Shown: positions 10,638 through 21,571 of the stretch, in pieces
How the letters are laid out: each line of letters opens with the position of its first letter
Position numbering within the stretch: the stretch's first letter is position 1
NCBI RefSeq assembly: GCF_022317005.1
Contig: NZ_CP081006.1
Location: 4,278,001 to 4,342,000, forward strand
From: Mycobacterium sp. IDR2000157661
GTDB lineage: Bacteria; Actinomycetota; Actinomycetes; Mycobacteriales; Mycobacteriaceae
DNA length: 64,000 nucleotides
Direction: 5' to 3'
Program-made: the position numbers and the translations under genes
Notes under the pieces: model-generated
Told to the model about the DNA's origin: nothing
Seen by the model: the letters and a program-made list of their open reading frames with translations, nothing else
Database searches by the model: none

Positions 10638-11648
10638 CTACATCGGTAGCCGGCGGTTGATCAACAGGCTCGCCAGCGCGGCGAGTGCCGCCACCAGGGC
10701 CGCCAGCCGCAACCACCCCGTCGTCGCCTCGCCGCGCACGGTCTCGTAACCGATCTGATCCTGGAGGGTGTCGTAGACGTTGTTGAGCTCGTCGAGGTTG
10801 GAAGCGGTGTAGGACTCCCCGCCGGAGAGTTCGGCCACCTTCTCCATCATGTCGTCGTCGACGGGCACCGGCACCCGCTCGTTGTTCACCTCGACCGACC
10901 CGTTGGCGGTGCCGAACGAGATCGTCGAGATCGGCACGCCCTGGTCCTTGGCCGAGCGCGCCGCGGTGTAGGCGCCCTTGGGGTTGTCGGGATTCGACGG
11001 CACGGTCTCCTTGCCGTCGGAGAACAGCACGATGCGCGCAGGCGGCGGTGTGTCGCCACCGCCGATCACCGCGCCGACGGTCGAGATCGACGACAGCGCG
11101 GTGAAGATGGCCTCTCCGGTGGCGGTGCGGTCGGCCACCTGCAGGTTGTCGATGGCCCGCCGGCTCGCGTCGCGATTTGTGGTCGGGGAGACCAGCACGG
11201 TCGCCGTGCCGGCGTAGGCGATCACACCGAGGTTGATCCCCGGCGTCAACTGGTCGACGAACTGCTTGGAGGCTTCCTGGGCGGCGGCCAGCCGGCTCGG
11301 TTCGACATCGGTGGCCCGCATCGACTGCGACACGTCGATGGCGAGCATCACCACCGCCCGGTTGCGCGGCAGCCGTTCGTCGTGGGTGGGCCCGGCGAGG
11401 GCGATCGTGCAGAACAACAGCGATACCAACAGCAGGACCGCCGGCACGTGACGCCAGCGGCTCGGGCGCTGCGGTGCGACGCTGTCGAGAAGTTCGGTGT
11501 TGGCGAACTGCTGCAGTCTCCGGCGCCGGGACCGCTGCGCGACGAAGTACCACCCGATGAGCGCCAACACGGCGATCAGGAAAAGCGCGAACCACCAGAG
11601 GTGCGTGAAGCCCGTCAGCGATACCGGTCCCAGCAGCGGAAGGGTCAT
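10638..11648 (-). CDS. VWA-domain membrane protein, copy 1 (Rv1481-like, BatA-type)
   Basis: A 336-residue protein with the layout of BatA-like aerotolerance proteins. Two N-terminal transmembrane helices (about 14-34 and 68-88) are followed by a von Willebrand factor A domain (about 95-300), and a C-terminal helix lies near 310-330. The MIDAS metal site is DVSQSMRATD, matching DxSxS. With the MoxR ATPase and DUF58 protein it probably forms a chaperone-like envelope complex. It is a tandem paralogue of the gene at 11672, of nearly equal length and ending LLINRRLP like it. M. tuberculosis has a single copy here (recalled). The start follows GAGGATG. Confidence 0.93.
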   Translation of the reverse strand: MTLPLLGPVSLTGFTHLWWFALFLIAVLALIGWYFVAQRSRRRRLQQFANTELLDSVAPQRPSRWRHVPAVLLLVSLLFCTIALAGPTHDERLPRNRAVVMLAIDVSQSMRATDVEPSRLAAAQEASKQFVDQLTPGINLGVIAYAGTATVLVSPTTNRDASRRAIDNLQVADRTATGEAIFTALSSISTVGAVIGGGDTPPPARIVLFSDGKETVPSNPDNPKGAYTAARSAKDQGVPISTISFGTANGSVEVNNERVPVPVDDDMMEKVAELSGGESYTASNLDELNNVYDTLQDQIGYETVRGEATTGWLRLAALVAALAALASLLINRRLPM

Positions 11649-11671
11649 GTCAGTTCGTCATCCTCGCGGAC

Positions 11672-12679
11672 TCAGTTCGGCAGACGACGGTTGATGAGCA
11701 ATGCCGCCAACGCCGCCAGCCCGAGCGCCAGCGCGCCCAGCCGCAGCCAGCCGGTGCTCGCGTCGCCCTTGATGGTCTCGTAGCCGATCTGCTGCTGCAG
11801 GTCGGCGTAGACCTGGCGCAGCTGTTCGAGGCTCGATGCGGTGAACGCCTCACCGCCGGACAGGTCGGCGATCTCCTTGAGCATCTCGTCGTCGACGGGC
11901 ACCGGCTGGCGTTGGTCGTTGATCTCGACATAGCCGTACGGCGTGCCGAAGGAGATCGTCGAGATCGGCACGCCCTGGTCCTTCGCGGTGCGCGCCGCGG
12001 TGTAGGCGCCCTTGGGATTGTCCGGGTTCGACGGCACGGTCTCCTTGCCGTCGGAGAACAGCACGATGCGCGCAGGCGGCGGTTCGTCGCCGCCGCCGAT
12101 CACCGCGCCGACGGTCGCGATAGCCTGCAGCGCGGTGAAGATGCCTTCGCCGGTGGCGGTTCGGTCGGCGAACTGCAGCTGGTCGATCGCCGCCTTGGTG
12201 GCCGCGCGGTTGGTGGTCGGCGCCACCAGGACCGTCGCGGTGCCCGCGTAGGAGATCAGCCCCAGGTTGATGCCAGGCGTCAGCTCGTCGGCGAACTGCT
12301 TGGAGGCCTCCTGCGCCGCGGCCATCCGGTTCGGCGACACGTCGGTGGCCCGCATCGACTGCGAGACGTCCATGACCAGCATCACGACCGCACGGTTGCG
12401 CGGCACCCGCACGTCATGCGTCGGGCCCGCCATCGCCACGGTCAAGAACACCAGGGCAATCACCAGCAGGATCGCGGGCAGGTGCCGCCAGCGCGACGGT
12501 CGCTTCGGCGCGACGCTCTCCAGCAGCTCCATGTTGGCGAACCGCAGCATCCGGCGCTGCCGGGCCATCTGGAACACGACGTACAGCGCGGCGATGCCCA
12601 GCACCACCAGCAGGAACAGGAAGAACCAGACGTGTTCGAAACCGGACAGCGTAATCGGTCCGAGCAACGGTAATGTCAT
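11672..12679 (-). CDS. VWA-domain membrane protein, copy 2 (Rv1481-like, BatA-type)
   Basis: A 335-residue paralogue of the downstream gene with the same layout: two N-terminal membrane helices, a VWA domain with MIDAS motif DVSQSMRATD, and a terminal helix before LLINRRLPN. The pair differ most in the first 60 residues and in the acidic region near 250, and are nearly identical from PPPARIVLFSDGKETVPS to QGVPISTISFGT. It lies 31 bases after the DUF58 gene in the moxR1 operon. Which copy is orthologous to M. tuberculosis Rv1481 cannot be decided by eye. Confidence 0.93.
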   Translation of the reverse strand: MTLPLLGPITLSGFEHVWFFLFLLVVLGIAALYVVFQMARQRRMLRFANMELLESVAPKRPSRWRHLPAILLVIALVFLTVAMAGPTHDVRVPRNRAVVMLVMDVSQSMRATDVSPNRMAAAQEASKQFADELTPGINLGLISYAGTATVLVAPTTNRAATKAAIDQLQFADRTATGEGIFTALQAIATVGAVIGGGDEPPPARIVLFSDGKETVPSNPDNPKGAYTAARTAKDQGVPISTISFGTPYGYVEINDQRQPVPVDDEMLKEIADLSGGEAFTASSLEQLRQVYADLQQQIGYETIKGDASTGWLRLGALALGLAALAALLINRRLPN

Positions 12680-12710
12680 CTGCGCTCAATCATTTCGCGG
12701 CAATCTGCTG

Positions 12711-13655
12711 TTATGCGCGGCCGGCCAGCGCGAGCCGGCGGGTGGCGACGAAGCGGACCACGTCGGCGATCCAGTCGCGGTCGGTGCGCAGCGACAGCAG
12801 CGGCGCGTCACAGCGTCGCAGCGTGCGTGCCACCTCGGCGCGGTGGGCCGCTGCGGCCTTGGCGAAGTCGTCGCGCAACTGCTCGTCGATGGTGAACTCG
12901 CGGACCCGGCCGGTCTCGGCGTCCTGCAGGATGACGTCGCCCACGGGCGGTAACTCGACATCGCGCGGGTCGAGCACCTCGATGCCGAGCACCTCGTGGC
13001 GGCCGGCGATGGCCCGCAGCGGCCGCATCCAGTTGATGGGGCCCAGGAAGTCGCTGATGATCACCGCCATGCCGCGACGGCGCTCCGGTCTGCGCAGCGC
13101 GTCGATGGCGGCGGCGAGGTCTCCGCGCACCCCGGCCGGAGCGCGCGGAGTGGTGGCGATGGCGCGCAGAATCTCCTGCTCGTGTATGCGACCCGACAGT
13201 GCAGGCACCCGCCGTGTGGTGTCGCCGTTGGAGATGATGGCGCCCAATCGGTTCCCGCCCCCGCTGTTGAGGAAGGCGATCGCCGCGGCCGCAGCCACCG
13301 CAAGGTCGCGTTTCTCGCACTCGACGGTGCCGAAGTCCAAACTCGCCGACACGTCGACCACCAGCCACGTCTCGAGTTCGCGGTCGGCGATCATCTGGCG
13401 CACGTGCGGATGGGTGGTGCGCGCGGTCACCGACCAGTCCATCCGGCGCACATCGTCGCCGGGCTGATACAGCCGTGACTCGCCGGGCTCGGAACCCGGT
13501 CCGGGCAGCAGGCCGAGGTGGTCGCCGTGCAGCACCCCGTCGAGCTTGCGGCGCACGGTCAGCTCCAGTTTGCGCAGCGCCGCCGAGAGCGCGGGATCGC
13601 GGATCTCTCCACGCTTCAGCGACGGCAGGTCGACCGCACGTCGGGAACTGGTCAC
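12711..13655 (-). CDS. DUF58 protein of the MoxR module (Rv1480-like)
   Basis: A 314-residue cytosolic protein with the DUF58 signature RLYQPGDDVRRMDWSVTARTTHPHVRQ near residue 80, split here around the core GDDVRRMDW. It has a degenerate VWA-like fold starting LVVDVSASLDFG. DUF58 proteins are encoded with MoxR AAA+ ATPases and VWA membrane proteins; the set is proposed to assemble or insert cofactors into partner complexes. The start overlaps the moxR1 stop by four bases, indicating translational coupling. In M. tuberculosis the equivalent is Rv1480 (recalled). Confidence 0.92.
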   Translation of the reverse strand: MTSSRRAVDLPSLKRGEIRDPALSAALRKLELTVRRKLDGVLHGDHLGLLPGPGSEPGESRLYQPGDDVRRMDWSVTARTTHPHVRQMIADRELETWLVVDVSASLDFGTVECEKRDLAVAAAAAIAFLNSGGGNRLGAIISNGDTTRRVPALSGRIHEQEILRAIATTPRAPAGVRGDLAAAIDALRRPERRRGMAVIISDFLGPINWMRPLRAIAGRHEVLGIEVLDPRDVELPPVGDVILQDAETGRVREFTIDEQLRDDFAKAAAAHRAEVARTLRRCDAPLLSLRTDRDWIADVVRFVATRRLALAGRA

Positions 13656-14791
13656 CGACCGCTGGCCGCGGCAGCTGCGGCGGGCACGACGGGATGCACC
13701 GAATGGCCTTGCTGCGGAATGGCGTTCACCTGCGGCAGGGCCACGGTCTGCAAGATGCGGTTGATCACCGTCTCGGCGGAGATCTCATCGGCCAGCGCGT
13801 CGTAGGTCAGCACCAGGCGATGGCGCAGCACATCGGGAATGACCTCGACGACGTCCTGTGGGATGACGTAGTCGCGACCGCGAACCAGCGCGAGCGCCCG
13901 TGCGGCAGCGATGATGCCCAGCGACGCGCGCGGTGAGGCGCCGTAGGCGATCCACGCCTTGGCGTCGGGCATCCCGAACTTCTCCGGGTGCCGGGTCGCG
14001 GTCACGACGCGCACGACGTAGTCGACGAGTGCGTGGTGGACGAAGTTGTTGGAGGCGACGTCCTGCAGGCGCATCAGGTCGCCGGGGCCGAGGATCTGCT
14101 TGGGCTCGGGCGGCTTGACGCCCATTCGGTAGATGATCTCACGCTCTTCCTCGGGCGACGGATAGTCGATGTTGAGCTTGAACAGGAAGCGGTCCCGCTG
14201 GGCCTCGGGCAGCGCGTAGACGCCTTCCTGCTCGATCGGGTTCTGCGTGGCCATCACCAGGAAGGGCGCGGGCAGCGGGAAGGTCTTGCCGCCGATCGAG
14301 ATCTTGCGCTCGGCCATCACCTCGAGCAGCGCCGACTGCACCTTTGCAGGTGCACGATTGATCTCGTCGGCGAGCAGGAAGTTGACGACCACCGGGCCGA
14401 GTTCGATGTCGAACTCCTCCTTGCCGACCCGGTAGATGCGGGTGCCGATGATGTCGGTGGGCACCAGGTCGGGGGTGAACTGGATCCGCGCGAAGGTGCC
14501 GCCCACCACCTTGGCGAAGGTCTCGACGGCCAAGGTCTTGGCGACGCCGGGCACGCCTTCGAGCAGCACATGGCCCTTGGCGAGCAGCCCGACCAGCATC
14601 CGCTCGACCAGTTGGTCCTGTCCGACGATGATGCGCTTGACCTCGAACACGGCGCGCTCGAGGGTGTGGACCTCCTGCTGCAGGCCACCGTTGGTGGCCG
14701 GAGCGGCGTGTGAGCCCTGCGGGTAGCCCTGCGCCGGTCCCTGGCCGGGATAACCTGCGGCGCCCTGCGGCGGCCCACTCGGTGACGTCAT
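13652..14791 (-). CDS. moxR1: MoxR-family AAA+ ATPase
   Basis: The ATG at 14791 gives 379 residues. It is preceded by AAGGAAC and matches the usual Gly/Pro-rich N-terminus (MTSPSGPPQGAAG); a longer in-frame start at 14875 is less likely. The AAA+ core shows Walker A EGVPGVAKT, Walker B LLADEINRAPAKVQSALLE and sensor 1 VMATQNPIEQEG. MoxR ATPases act as chaperones for VWA-domain partners, encoded here immediately downstream (DUF58 and two VWA membrane proteins). It follows ripA-ripB on the same strand after 136 bases. M. tuberculosis MoxR1 is Rv1479 (recalled). Confidence 0.95.
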   Translation of the reverse strand: MTSPSGPPQGAAGYPGQGPAQGYPQGSHAAPATNGGLQQEVHTLERAVFEVKRIIVGQDQLVERMLVGLLAKGHVLLEGVPGVAKTLAVETFAKVVGGTFARIQFTPDLVPTDIIGTRIYRVGKEEFDIELGPVVVNFLLADEINRAPAKVQSALLEVMAERKISIGGKTFPLPAPFLVMATQNPIEQEGVYALPEAQRDRFLFKLNIDYPSPEEEREIIYRMGVKPPEPKQILGPGDLMRLQDVASNNFVHHALVDYVVRVVTATRHPEKFGMPDAKAWIAYGASPRASLGIIAAARALALVRGRDYVIPQDVVEVIPDVLRHRLVLTYDALADEISAETVINRILQTVALPQVNAIPQQGHSVHPVVPAAAAAASGR

Positions 14792-14927
14792 CAACGTTCC
14801 TTCCACATCAACTCGCTGGTCGTGGCATGTCAGGCCGGTGCAGGCCGCATGCTCGTCGTCAACTATTCCAGGCACTCCGGATTCCGTCGACGTTGCCCGG
14901 AACGTTCAGCTTCTGCTCAGTGTGCGC

Positions 14928-15671
14928 TCAGGATTCGATGATGCGTGCGGCGTACGGCTGCAGGCCTGCGGTCCGCAGCGGACTCACCGTCACCTTGCCC
15001 GCGCTGCTGGCCGACTCCAGCACCTGCCCGTTGCCCAGGTAGATGGCGACGTGCTGGCTTCCGCCGGGGCCCCAGAACACCAGATCCCCCCGTTTGGCCT
15101 GGGCTATCGGCACCTTGCGACCGGTGTCGTACTGGTCGCCGGAGTACTTCGGGATCAGCACGCCGACCCCGGCATAGGAGAACTGGGTGAACCCGGAGCA
15201 GTCGTAGCCGACGGTGCCGGCACCCGAGTCGATGCCCAGGCTCGGGCCGTTCGGCTTGCCGCCGCCCCAGGAGTAGGGCGTGCCCATCTGCGACGCGCCC
15301 CGCCGGATGACGTATTCGATCGCCTGCGGTCCACGCACCCGGCCGGGGGCCACCGACGCGACCTCGGGAGCCGGCCCGAACCCGAGCGTGCTCAGGAACT
15401 TGCGACCGAGGTTCATCGTCGCCTCGGTGGCTTGCGCGGTCGCCGCCAGCGACGCGTTCGCGATGGCCAGCGGGTCGCCGGGCGCACCCGCCGATATCAG
15501 CTTGGGCAGGGTCGGGTCCCACTGTCCGTCCCCCGGCGCCGACGCGGCCGGGGTCGAAAGCCCGACCGCCACGGCGACCGCTGCGAAGAGCAGCGTGAAG
15601 CCGCCGAGCAATCGAGTCACCGTGGCGCGCAACGTGTTCCCTGTCTTTCCTGTCCTTGAACGCATCACCAT
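14928..15671 (-). CDS. ripB: peptidoglycan endopeptidase RipB (NlpC/P60)
   Basis: A 247-residue secreted D,L-endopeptidase that cuts peptide stems of peptidoglycan. The signal peptide spans about 1-45, with hydrophobic core LLGGFTLLFAAVAVAVG and a likely cut after AASA. The NlpC/P60 domain occupies about 125-247 with catalytic Cys158 (YDCSGF), His207 (SQHVAIYLG) and Glu219. Unlike RipA it has no coiled-coil N-domain. The start codon overlaps the ripA stop (ATGGTGATG), so the pair is coupled; an internal ATG two codons later is equally possible. Confidence 0.95.
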   Translation of the reverse strand: MVMRSRTGKTGNTLRATVTRLLGGFTLLFAAVAVAVGLSTPAASAPGDGQWDPTLPKLISAGAPGDPLAIANASLAATAQATEATMNLGRKFLSTLGFGPAPEVASVAPGRVRGPQAIEYVIRRGASQMGTPYSWGGGKPNGPSLGIDSGAGTVGYDCSGFTQFSYAGVGVLIPKYSGDQYDTGRKVPIAQAKRGDLVFWGPGGSQHVAIYLGNGQVLESASSAGKVTVSPLRTAGLQPYAARIIES

Positions 15672-17080
15672 TCGATGAGACGTGTCGCGTACGGCGTCAT
15701 GCCGCTGGTACGCACCGGTGAGACCTTGACCACCGAGCCGGTGTAGGGCGCTTCGAGCATCTGCCCGTCGCCGAGGTACAGCGCCACGTGCTGGCTGGCG
15801 TTCGGACCCCAGAACAGCATGTCGCCACGGCGCATCTGCGACGACGGCACCTTTCGGCCGGCGTTGTACTGCGAGCCCGAGTAGTGGTCCAGCTTGATGC
15901 CGACGCCGGCGAAGGCGTACAGCATGAGCCCGGAGCAGTCGAAGCCGACGGTGCCCGCGCCGGAGTCGATGCCCCGGCTGGGCCCGGCCGCGTTGCCGCC
16001 GCCCCAGGAGTACGGCACGCCCATCTGCGACATCGCGCGCTTGATGACGTACTCGGTCGCCTGCCTGCCGTAAACGCGTGGGATCGCGCCGTTGTTGAAG
16101 ACCGGCGCGGCGGCGGCCGGCTCAGGGATCAGCCCCAGTGACTGCAGGAACTTGCGGCCGAGGTCCTGGGTCACCTGCGCCGAGGTCGCCGCGATACCCA
16201 GGACCTCGTTTATGATCGCGATCGGGTCGCCGCTGACGAAGGCACTTGGGATCGCAGGCAGGAATGGATCCCACGCCGTGGCCCAGTTGCCGGTCGCCGG
16301 GTCCACGCCCTGGGGCCGGGGTGCGCGGTCCCAGTCGGTCGTCGACGCGGCCGACTGGGTGATCGGCCGGCTGGGCGACGGGGCGGGGCGCGCCTGTTCG
16401 AGCTTGGCCTGCGCGGCGGACCGCTCGGCGGCGAGCTTGTCGATCTCGGCCTGCTGCGCCTTGAACGTCTGCTGCGCATCAGTCAGCGATGCCACCGCGG
16501 TCTGCTGGCTGGACTCGGCGTCGGCGACGGCCTTGTCGGCGGTGCGCTTGGCCAGGCGCACCGCGGAGTCCCGGTTCACCTGCTCGGTGCGTGCCCGCTG
16601 CAGATCGGCCATCACCCGTTGCGCGCTGACCGACAGCGCCTGGCCCGCGGCCGCGGTGTTGAGGATGTCCGTCGGGTCGGAGGCGGTCAGGTAGGAGTCC
16701 GACGGGCCGTTGACATAGGTCGCCGCCGCGAACGAGTCGAAGCGCTGCTGGGCCTGCTCGATCGCGATGTTGGCGTCGGCGACGCGCCGGCTGCTGGCCT
16801 CGACCTCACGCTGGGCGGCCGCGGCGTTGTCGCGGGCCGCCTGCACGTCGAGGATCGCCTTGTTGACGCTTTCCTGCTGTTGCTGGATCGCGGCGCCGAG
16901 GTCCTGCAGCTTCTGGTTGGCGTCCGCGACCGCCGCGACCAGTGAGGCGATCGTGTCGGGGGCAGCTGGTTGGGCGACGGCCAGTGCGGGAGTTGCCGAC
17001 AGCATGCCGACCGCAAGCAGCGCGGCGCACACCCGTCGTCCGCACTGCCGCGCGGAGGAGGCACCAGGGATGCGTCTCAT
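15665..17080 (-). CDS. ripA: peptidoglycan endopeptidase RipA (NlpC/P60, cell separation)
   Basis: A 471-residue secreted endopeptidase needed for daughter-cell separation. It has a signal peptide (about 1-38, AALLAVGMLSATPALAVAQP). A long helical coiled-coil inhibitory domain (about 45-215) contains QQQQESVNKAI and repeated Ala/Gln/Glu heptads. A Pro-rich linker near 230-250 precedes the NlpC/P60 domain, with Cys382, His431 and Glu443, one residue offset from the M. tuberculosis triad. The ATG at 17080 follows AGGAGA. Family knowledge: it is made as an autoinhibited zymogen, partners with RpfB, and in M. tuberculosis is controlled by MtrAB. Confidence 0.96.
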   Translation of the reverse strand: MRRIPGASSARQCGRRVCAALLAVGMLSATPALAVAQPAAPDTIASLVAAVADANQKLQDLGAAIQQQQESVNKAILDVQAARDNAAAAQREVEASSRRVADANIAIEQAQQRFDSFAAATYVNGPSDSYLTASDPTDILNTAAAGQALSVSAQRVMADLQRARTEQVNRDSAVRLAKRTADKAVADAESSQQTAVASLTDAQQTFKAQQAEIDKLAAERSAAQAKLEQARPAPSPSRPITQSAASTTDWDRAPRPQGVDPATGNWATAWDPFLPAIPSAFVSGDPIAIINEVLGIAATSAQVTQDLGRKFLQSLGLIPEPAAAAPVFNNGAIPRVYGRQATEYVIKRAMSQMGVPYSWGGGNAAGPSRGIDSGAGTVGFDCSGLMLYAFAGVGIKLDHYSGSQYNAGRKVPSSQMRRGDMLFWGPNASQHVALYLGDGQMLEAPYTGSVVKVSPVRTSGMTPYATRLIEW

Positions 17081-17134
17081 GCGACTCAGGTCTCCTATGG
17101 CTTTCGCGAACGTGCGACCACATTCGTCCGGCGA

Positions 17135-17181
17135 CTGTGCACAGAAGTCACAGATTGCACATCTACAACATCTACAACATC
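17135..17181. promoter_or_regulatory. candidate control region upstream of ripA
   Basis: The 254-base gap between ripA and the Rv1476-type gene is clearly more AT-rich than its surroundings. It holds a perfect palindrome CTGTGCACAG (17135-17144), a GTCACAG element (17147-17153) and a 9-base direct repeat CATCTACAA twice plus CATC (17160-17181). GTCACAG-like repeats have been linked to MtrA/PhoP-type response regulators, and MtrA is known to control ripA. Assignment of these bases to MtrA is inference only. Confidence 0.35.
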
Positions 17182-17334
17182 AGGCACCGAATGCACCGTA
17201 CGTCACATCTGACGCTAAAGAAACTTAAGCCACGAATTACAGGTTTGTAATTGAATGTTGCGTTATCCGGCCGTTATTTCCGCTATTGACGGCTCACCGG
17301 TCTGCAACACGAAAACCGTTGCGCGCCTGCGGAA

Positions 17335-17898
17335 TCAGGACCGCTCGCGCGGCGTGACGCGCTTGCTGCGGATCTGTAAAAGTCGCGTTCCGATAACGGC
17401 TGCAATGACGCCTAACATGATCACAATCGTCATCGCCGTCCACGGAAAGTGCGGGCTGGTCAACTCGCCGACGAAATTCTCCGCGCCCTGGACGGGACCG
17501 CGTCCCTCGGCGACGTCCTGGCCCGCCTCGAGGGTCATCCGGTCGTACGTCGTGCTGTAACTGCCCGACTCGTTCGGGCTGAGCACCAGTACCGTCGACC
17601 CGGGGAATTCCTGCCCGACTTCGGTGGCGACGTCTCGCAACGGTGGATCGGTCGGCGGGTCGGTGTCCACGACGACGATCTTGAGGTCGATGCCCTGTTG
17701 TTGACCGGCGGCCACCACATCGGTCAGACCGTCGATGTCCTGCGTTGGCGAGGCGCTGACGGCGTCGTCACGGACGTCGTCGAACACGAGGGCCATACAG
17801 GTGTCAACCGGTGTGGTCGCCGGGTCCTGACCGACCGGCCCGCACACGTCGGGCGGAATGTAGGCGGGCGGGACGAGGATTCCGTGCGGTCCGATCAC
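17335..17898 (-). CDS. conserved single-pass membrane protein (Rv1476-like)
   Basis: A 187-residue protein beginning MIGPHGILVPPAYIPPDVCG, with two or three Cys near the N-terminus. A predicted extracytoplasmic domain resembles the TPM fold (QGIDLKIVVVDTDPP and GSTVLVLSPNESG). A C-terminal membrane helix (about 150-172, MTIVIMLGVIAAVIGTRLL) is followed by a basic tail. The N-terminus lacks a signal peptide, so the topology is uncertain. It sits between ripA and divergent acnA as in M. tuberculosis (Rv1476, recalled). Function is unknown. Confidence 0.88.
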   Translation of the reverse strand: MIGPHGILVPPAYIPPDVCGPVGQDPATTPVDTCMALVFDDVRDDAVSASPTQDIDGLTDVVAAGQQQGIDLKIVVVDTDPPTDPPLRDVATEVGQEFPGSTVLVLSPNESGSYSTTYDRMTLEAGQDVAEGRGPVQGAENFVGELTSPHFPWTAMTIVIMLGVIAAVIGTRLLQIRSKRVTPRERS

Positions 17899-17985
17899 AG
17901 GGTGAACCGTACCGCGATGGGTACTCCACGGGGTGGCAGCACGCCCGTGCGGCGACGAGACTGGTCACCGGGCCTGGGTGTTTTG

Positions 17986-18001
17986 CAGGACAAGCGTACT
18001 G
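17986..18001. promoter_or_regulatory. AcnR operator in the acnA promoter
   Basis: CAGGACAAGCGTACTG matches the AcnR consensus CAGNACnnnCGTACTG described for Corynebacterium glutamicum at every defined position. It lies 61 bases before the acnA start codon, just upstream of a -10-like TAGAGT (18003-18008), so bound repressor would block RNA polymerase. The gene for an AcnR-like TetR protein directly follows acnA. The site match is seen directly; transfer of function from corynebacteria is inference. Confidence 0.75.
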
Positions 18002-18002
18002 T

Positions 18003-18008
18003 TAGAGT
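18003..18008 (+). promoter_or_regulatory. putative -10 box of acnA
   Basis: TAGAGT fits the mycobacterial SigA -10 pattern TANNNT. It lies two bases downstream of the AcnR-type operator and about 54 bases before the GTG start of acnA. No convincing -35 is needed in this genus. The placement is speculative. Confidence 0.35.
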
Positions 18009-18061
18009 CAGCGGCGTCGCCGACACAGCCCGTCGGTGGCGATAACTAGCCGGGAGTTGAT

Positions 18062-20914
<2,853 letters not shown>

Positions 20915-20938
20915 TAGCGGTAAGGGACTTCGTCCACC

Positions 20939-20958
20939 GACGAGCGCTTGCACGAGGA
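20939..20958 (+). repeat. 20-bp repeat GACGAGCGCTTGCACGAGGA, copy 1
   Basis: This element differs at one base from 35763-35782. Both copies lie a few bases before a start codon (acnR here, the ABC permease there) and end in GAGGA, which would serve as Shine-Dalgarno sequence. It looks like a dispersed mycobacterial element that supplies ribosome-binding sites. Confidence 0.6.
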
Positions 20959-20968
20959 GCATCAACCC

Positions 20969-21571
20969 ATGCCCCGAGTCACCGACGACCACCTGGCGGC
21001 GCGTCGTCGTCAGATTCTCGACGGTGCCCGACGATGTTTCGCGGAGTATGGCTACAACGAGGCGACCGTTCGACGGCTCGAGCAGACGATCGGGCTGTCG
21101 CGCGGCGCCATCTTCCACCACTTCCGCGACAAGGACACGCTGTTCTTCGAGCTGGCCCGCGAGGATGCCGAACGGATGGCTGAAGTCGCGGCGCGTGAAG
21201 GCCTGGTTCAGGTGATGCGTGACATGCTGGCCGCCCCCGACCAGTTTGACTGGCTGGCCACCCGACTGGAGATCGCGCGCAAGCTGCGCAACGACCCGGA
21301 GTTCTCCCGCGGATGGTCCGAGCGGTCGAGGGAACTGTCCGCAGCGACCACCCAACGGCTCCGAATGCAGAAGCAGGCGGGACGGCTGCGCGACGACGTG
21401 CCCAGCGCGGTACTACAGACCTACCTCGACGTGGTCCTCGACGGTCTGGTGGCGCGACTGGCGTCCGGAGATGACCCTGAAAAGCTCAGTGCCGTACTGG
21501 ACCTCGTCGAGGTTTCACTGCGCACTCGAGGGGCTGAGCGGACCCCCGAACGAACCCCGCCCCCGAACTAG
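20969..21571 (+). CDS. acnR: TetR-family repressor of aconitase, AcnR
   Basis: A 200-residue regulator with an N-terminal TetR helix-turn-helix (about 10-55: RRRQILDGARRCFAEYGYN, then GLSRGAIFHHFRDKD) and an all-helical C-terminal ligand domain. The ATG at 20969, ten bases after GAGGA, is preferred over an upstream TTG. In C. glutamicum the protein encoded at this position represses acn. A consensus AcnR site in front of acnA here makes the assignment strong. The stop shares a CTAG tetranucleotide with the stop of the convergent small HTH gene. Confidence 0.9.
   Translation: MPRVTDDHLAARRRQILDGARRCFAEYGYNEATVRRLEQTIGLSRGAIFHHFRDKDTLFFELAREDAERMAEVAAREGLVQVMRDMLAAPDQFDWLATRLEIARKLRNDPEFSRGWSERSRELSAATTQRLRMQKQAGRLRDDVPSAVLQTYLDVVLDGLVARLASGDDPEKLSAVLDLVEVSLRTRGAERTPERTPPPN

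Noticed and set aside
13652..14875. Longer moxR1 starting at 14875
   Set aside because: The extra 28 residues (MPGIVDDEHAACTG...) are not typical of MoxR, and a good ribosome site precedes the ATG at 14791.
17081..17334. Possible riboswitch upstream of ripA
   Set aside because: Cell-wall hydrolase genes in actinobacteria can carry a c-di-AMP riboswitch, but I could not find its conserved stems here; the segment is better described as an AT-rich promoter with short repeats.
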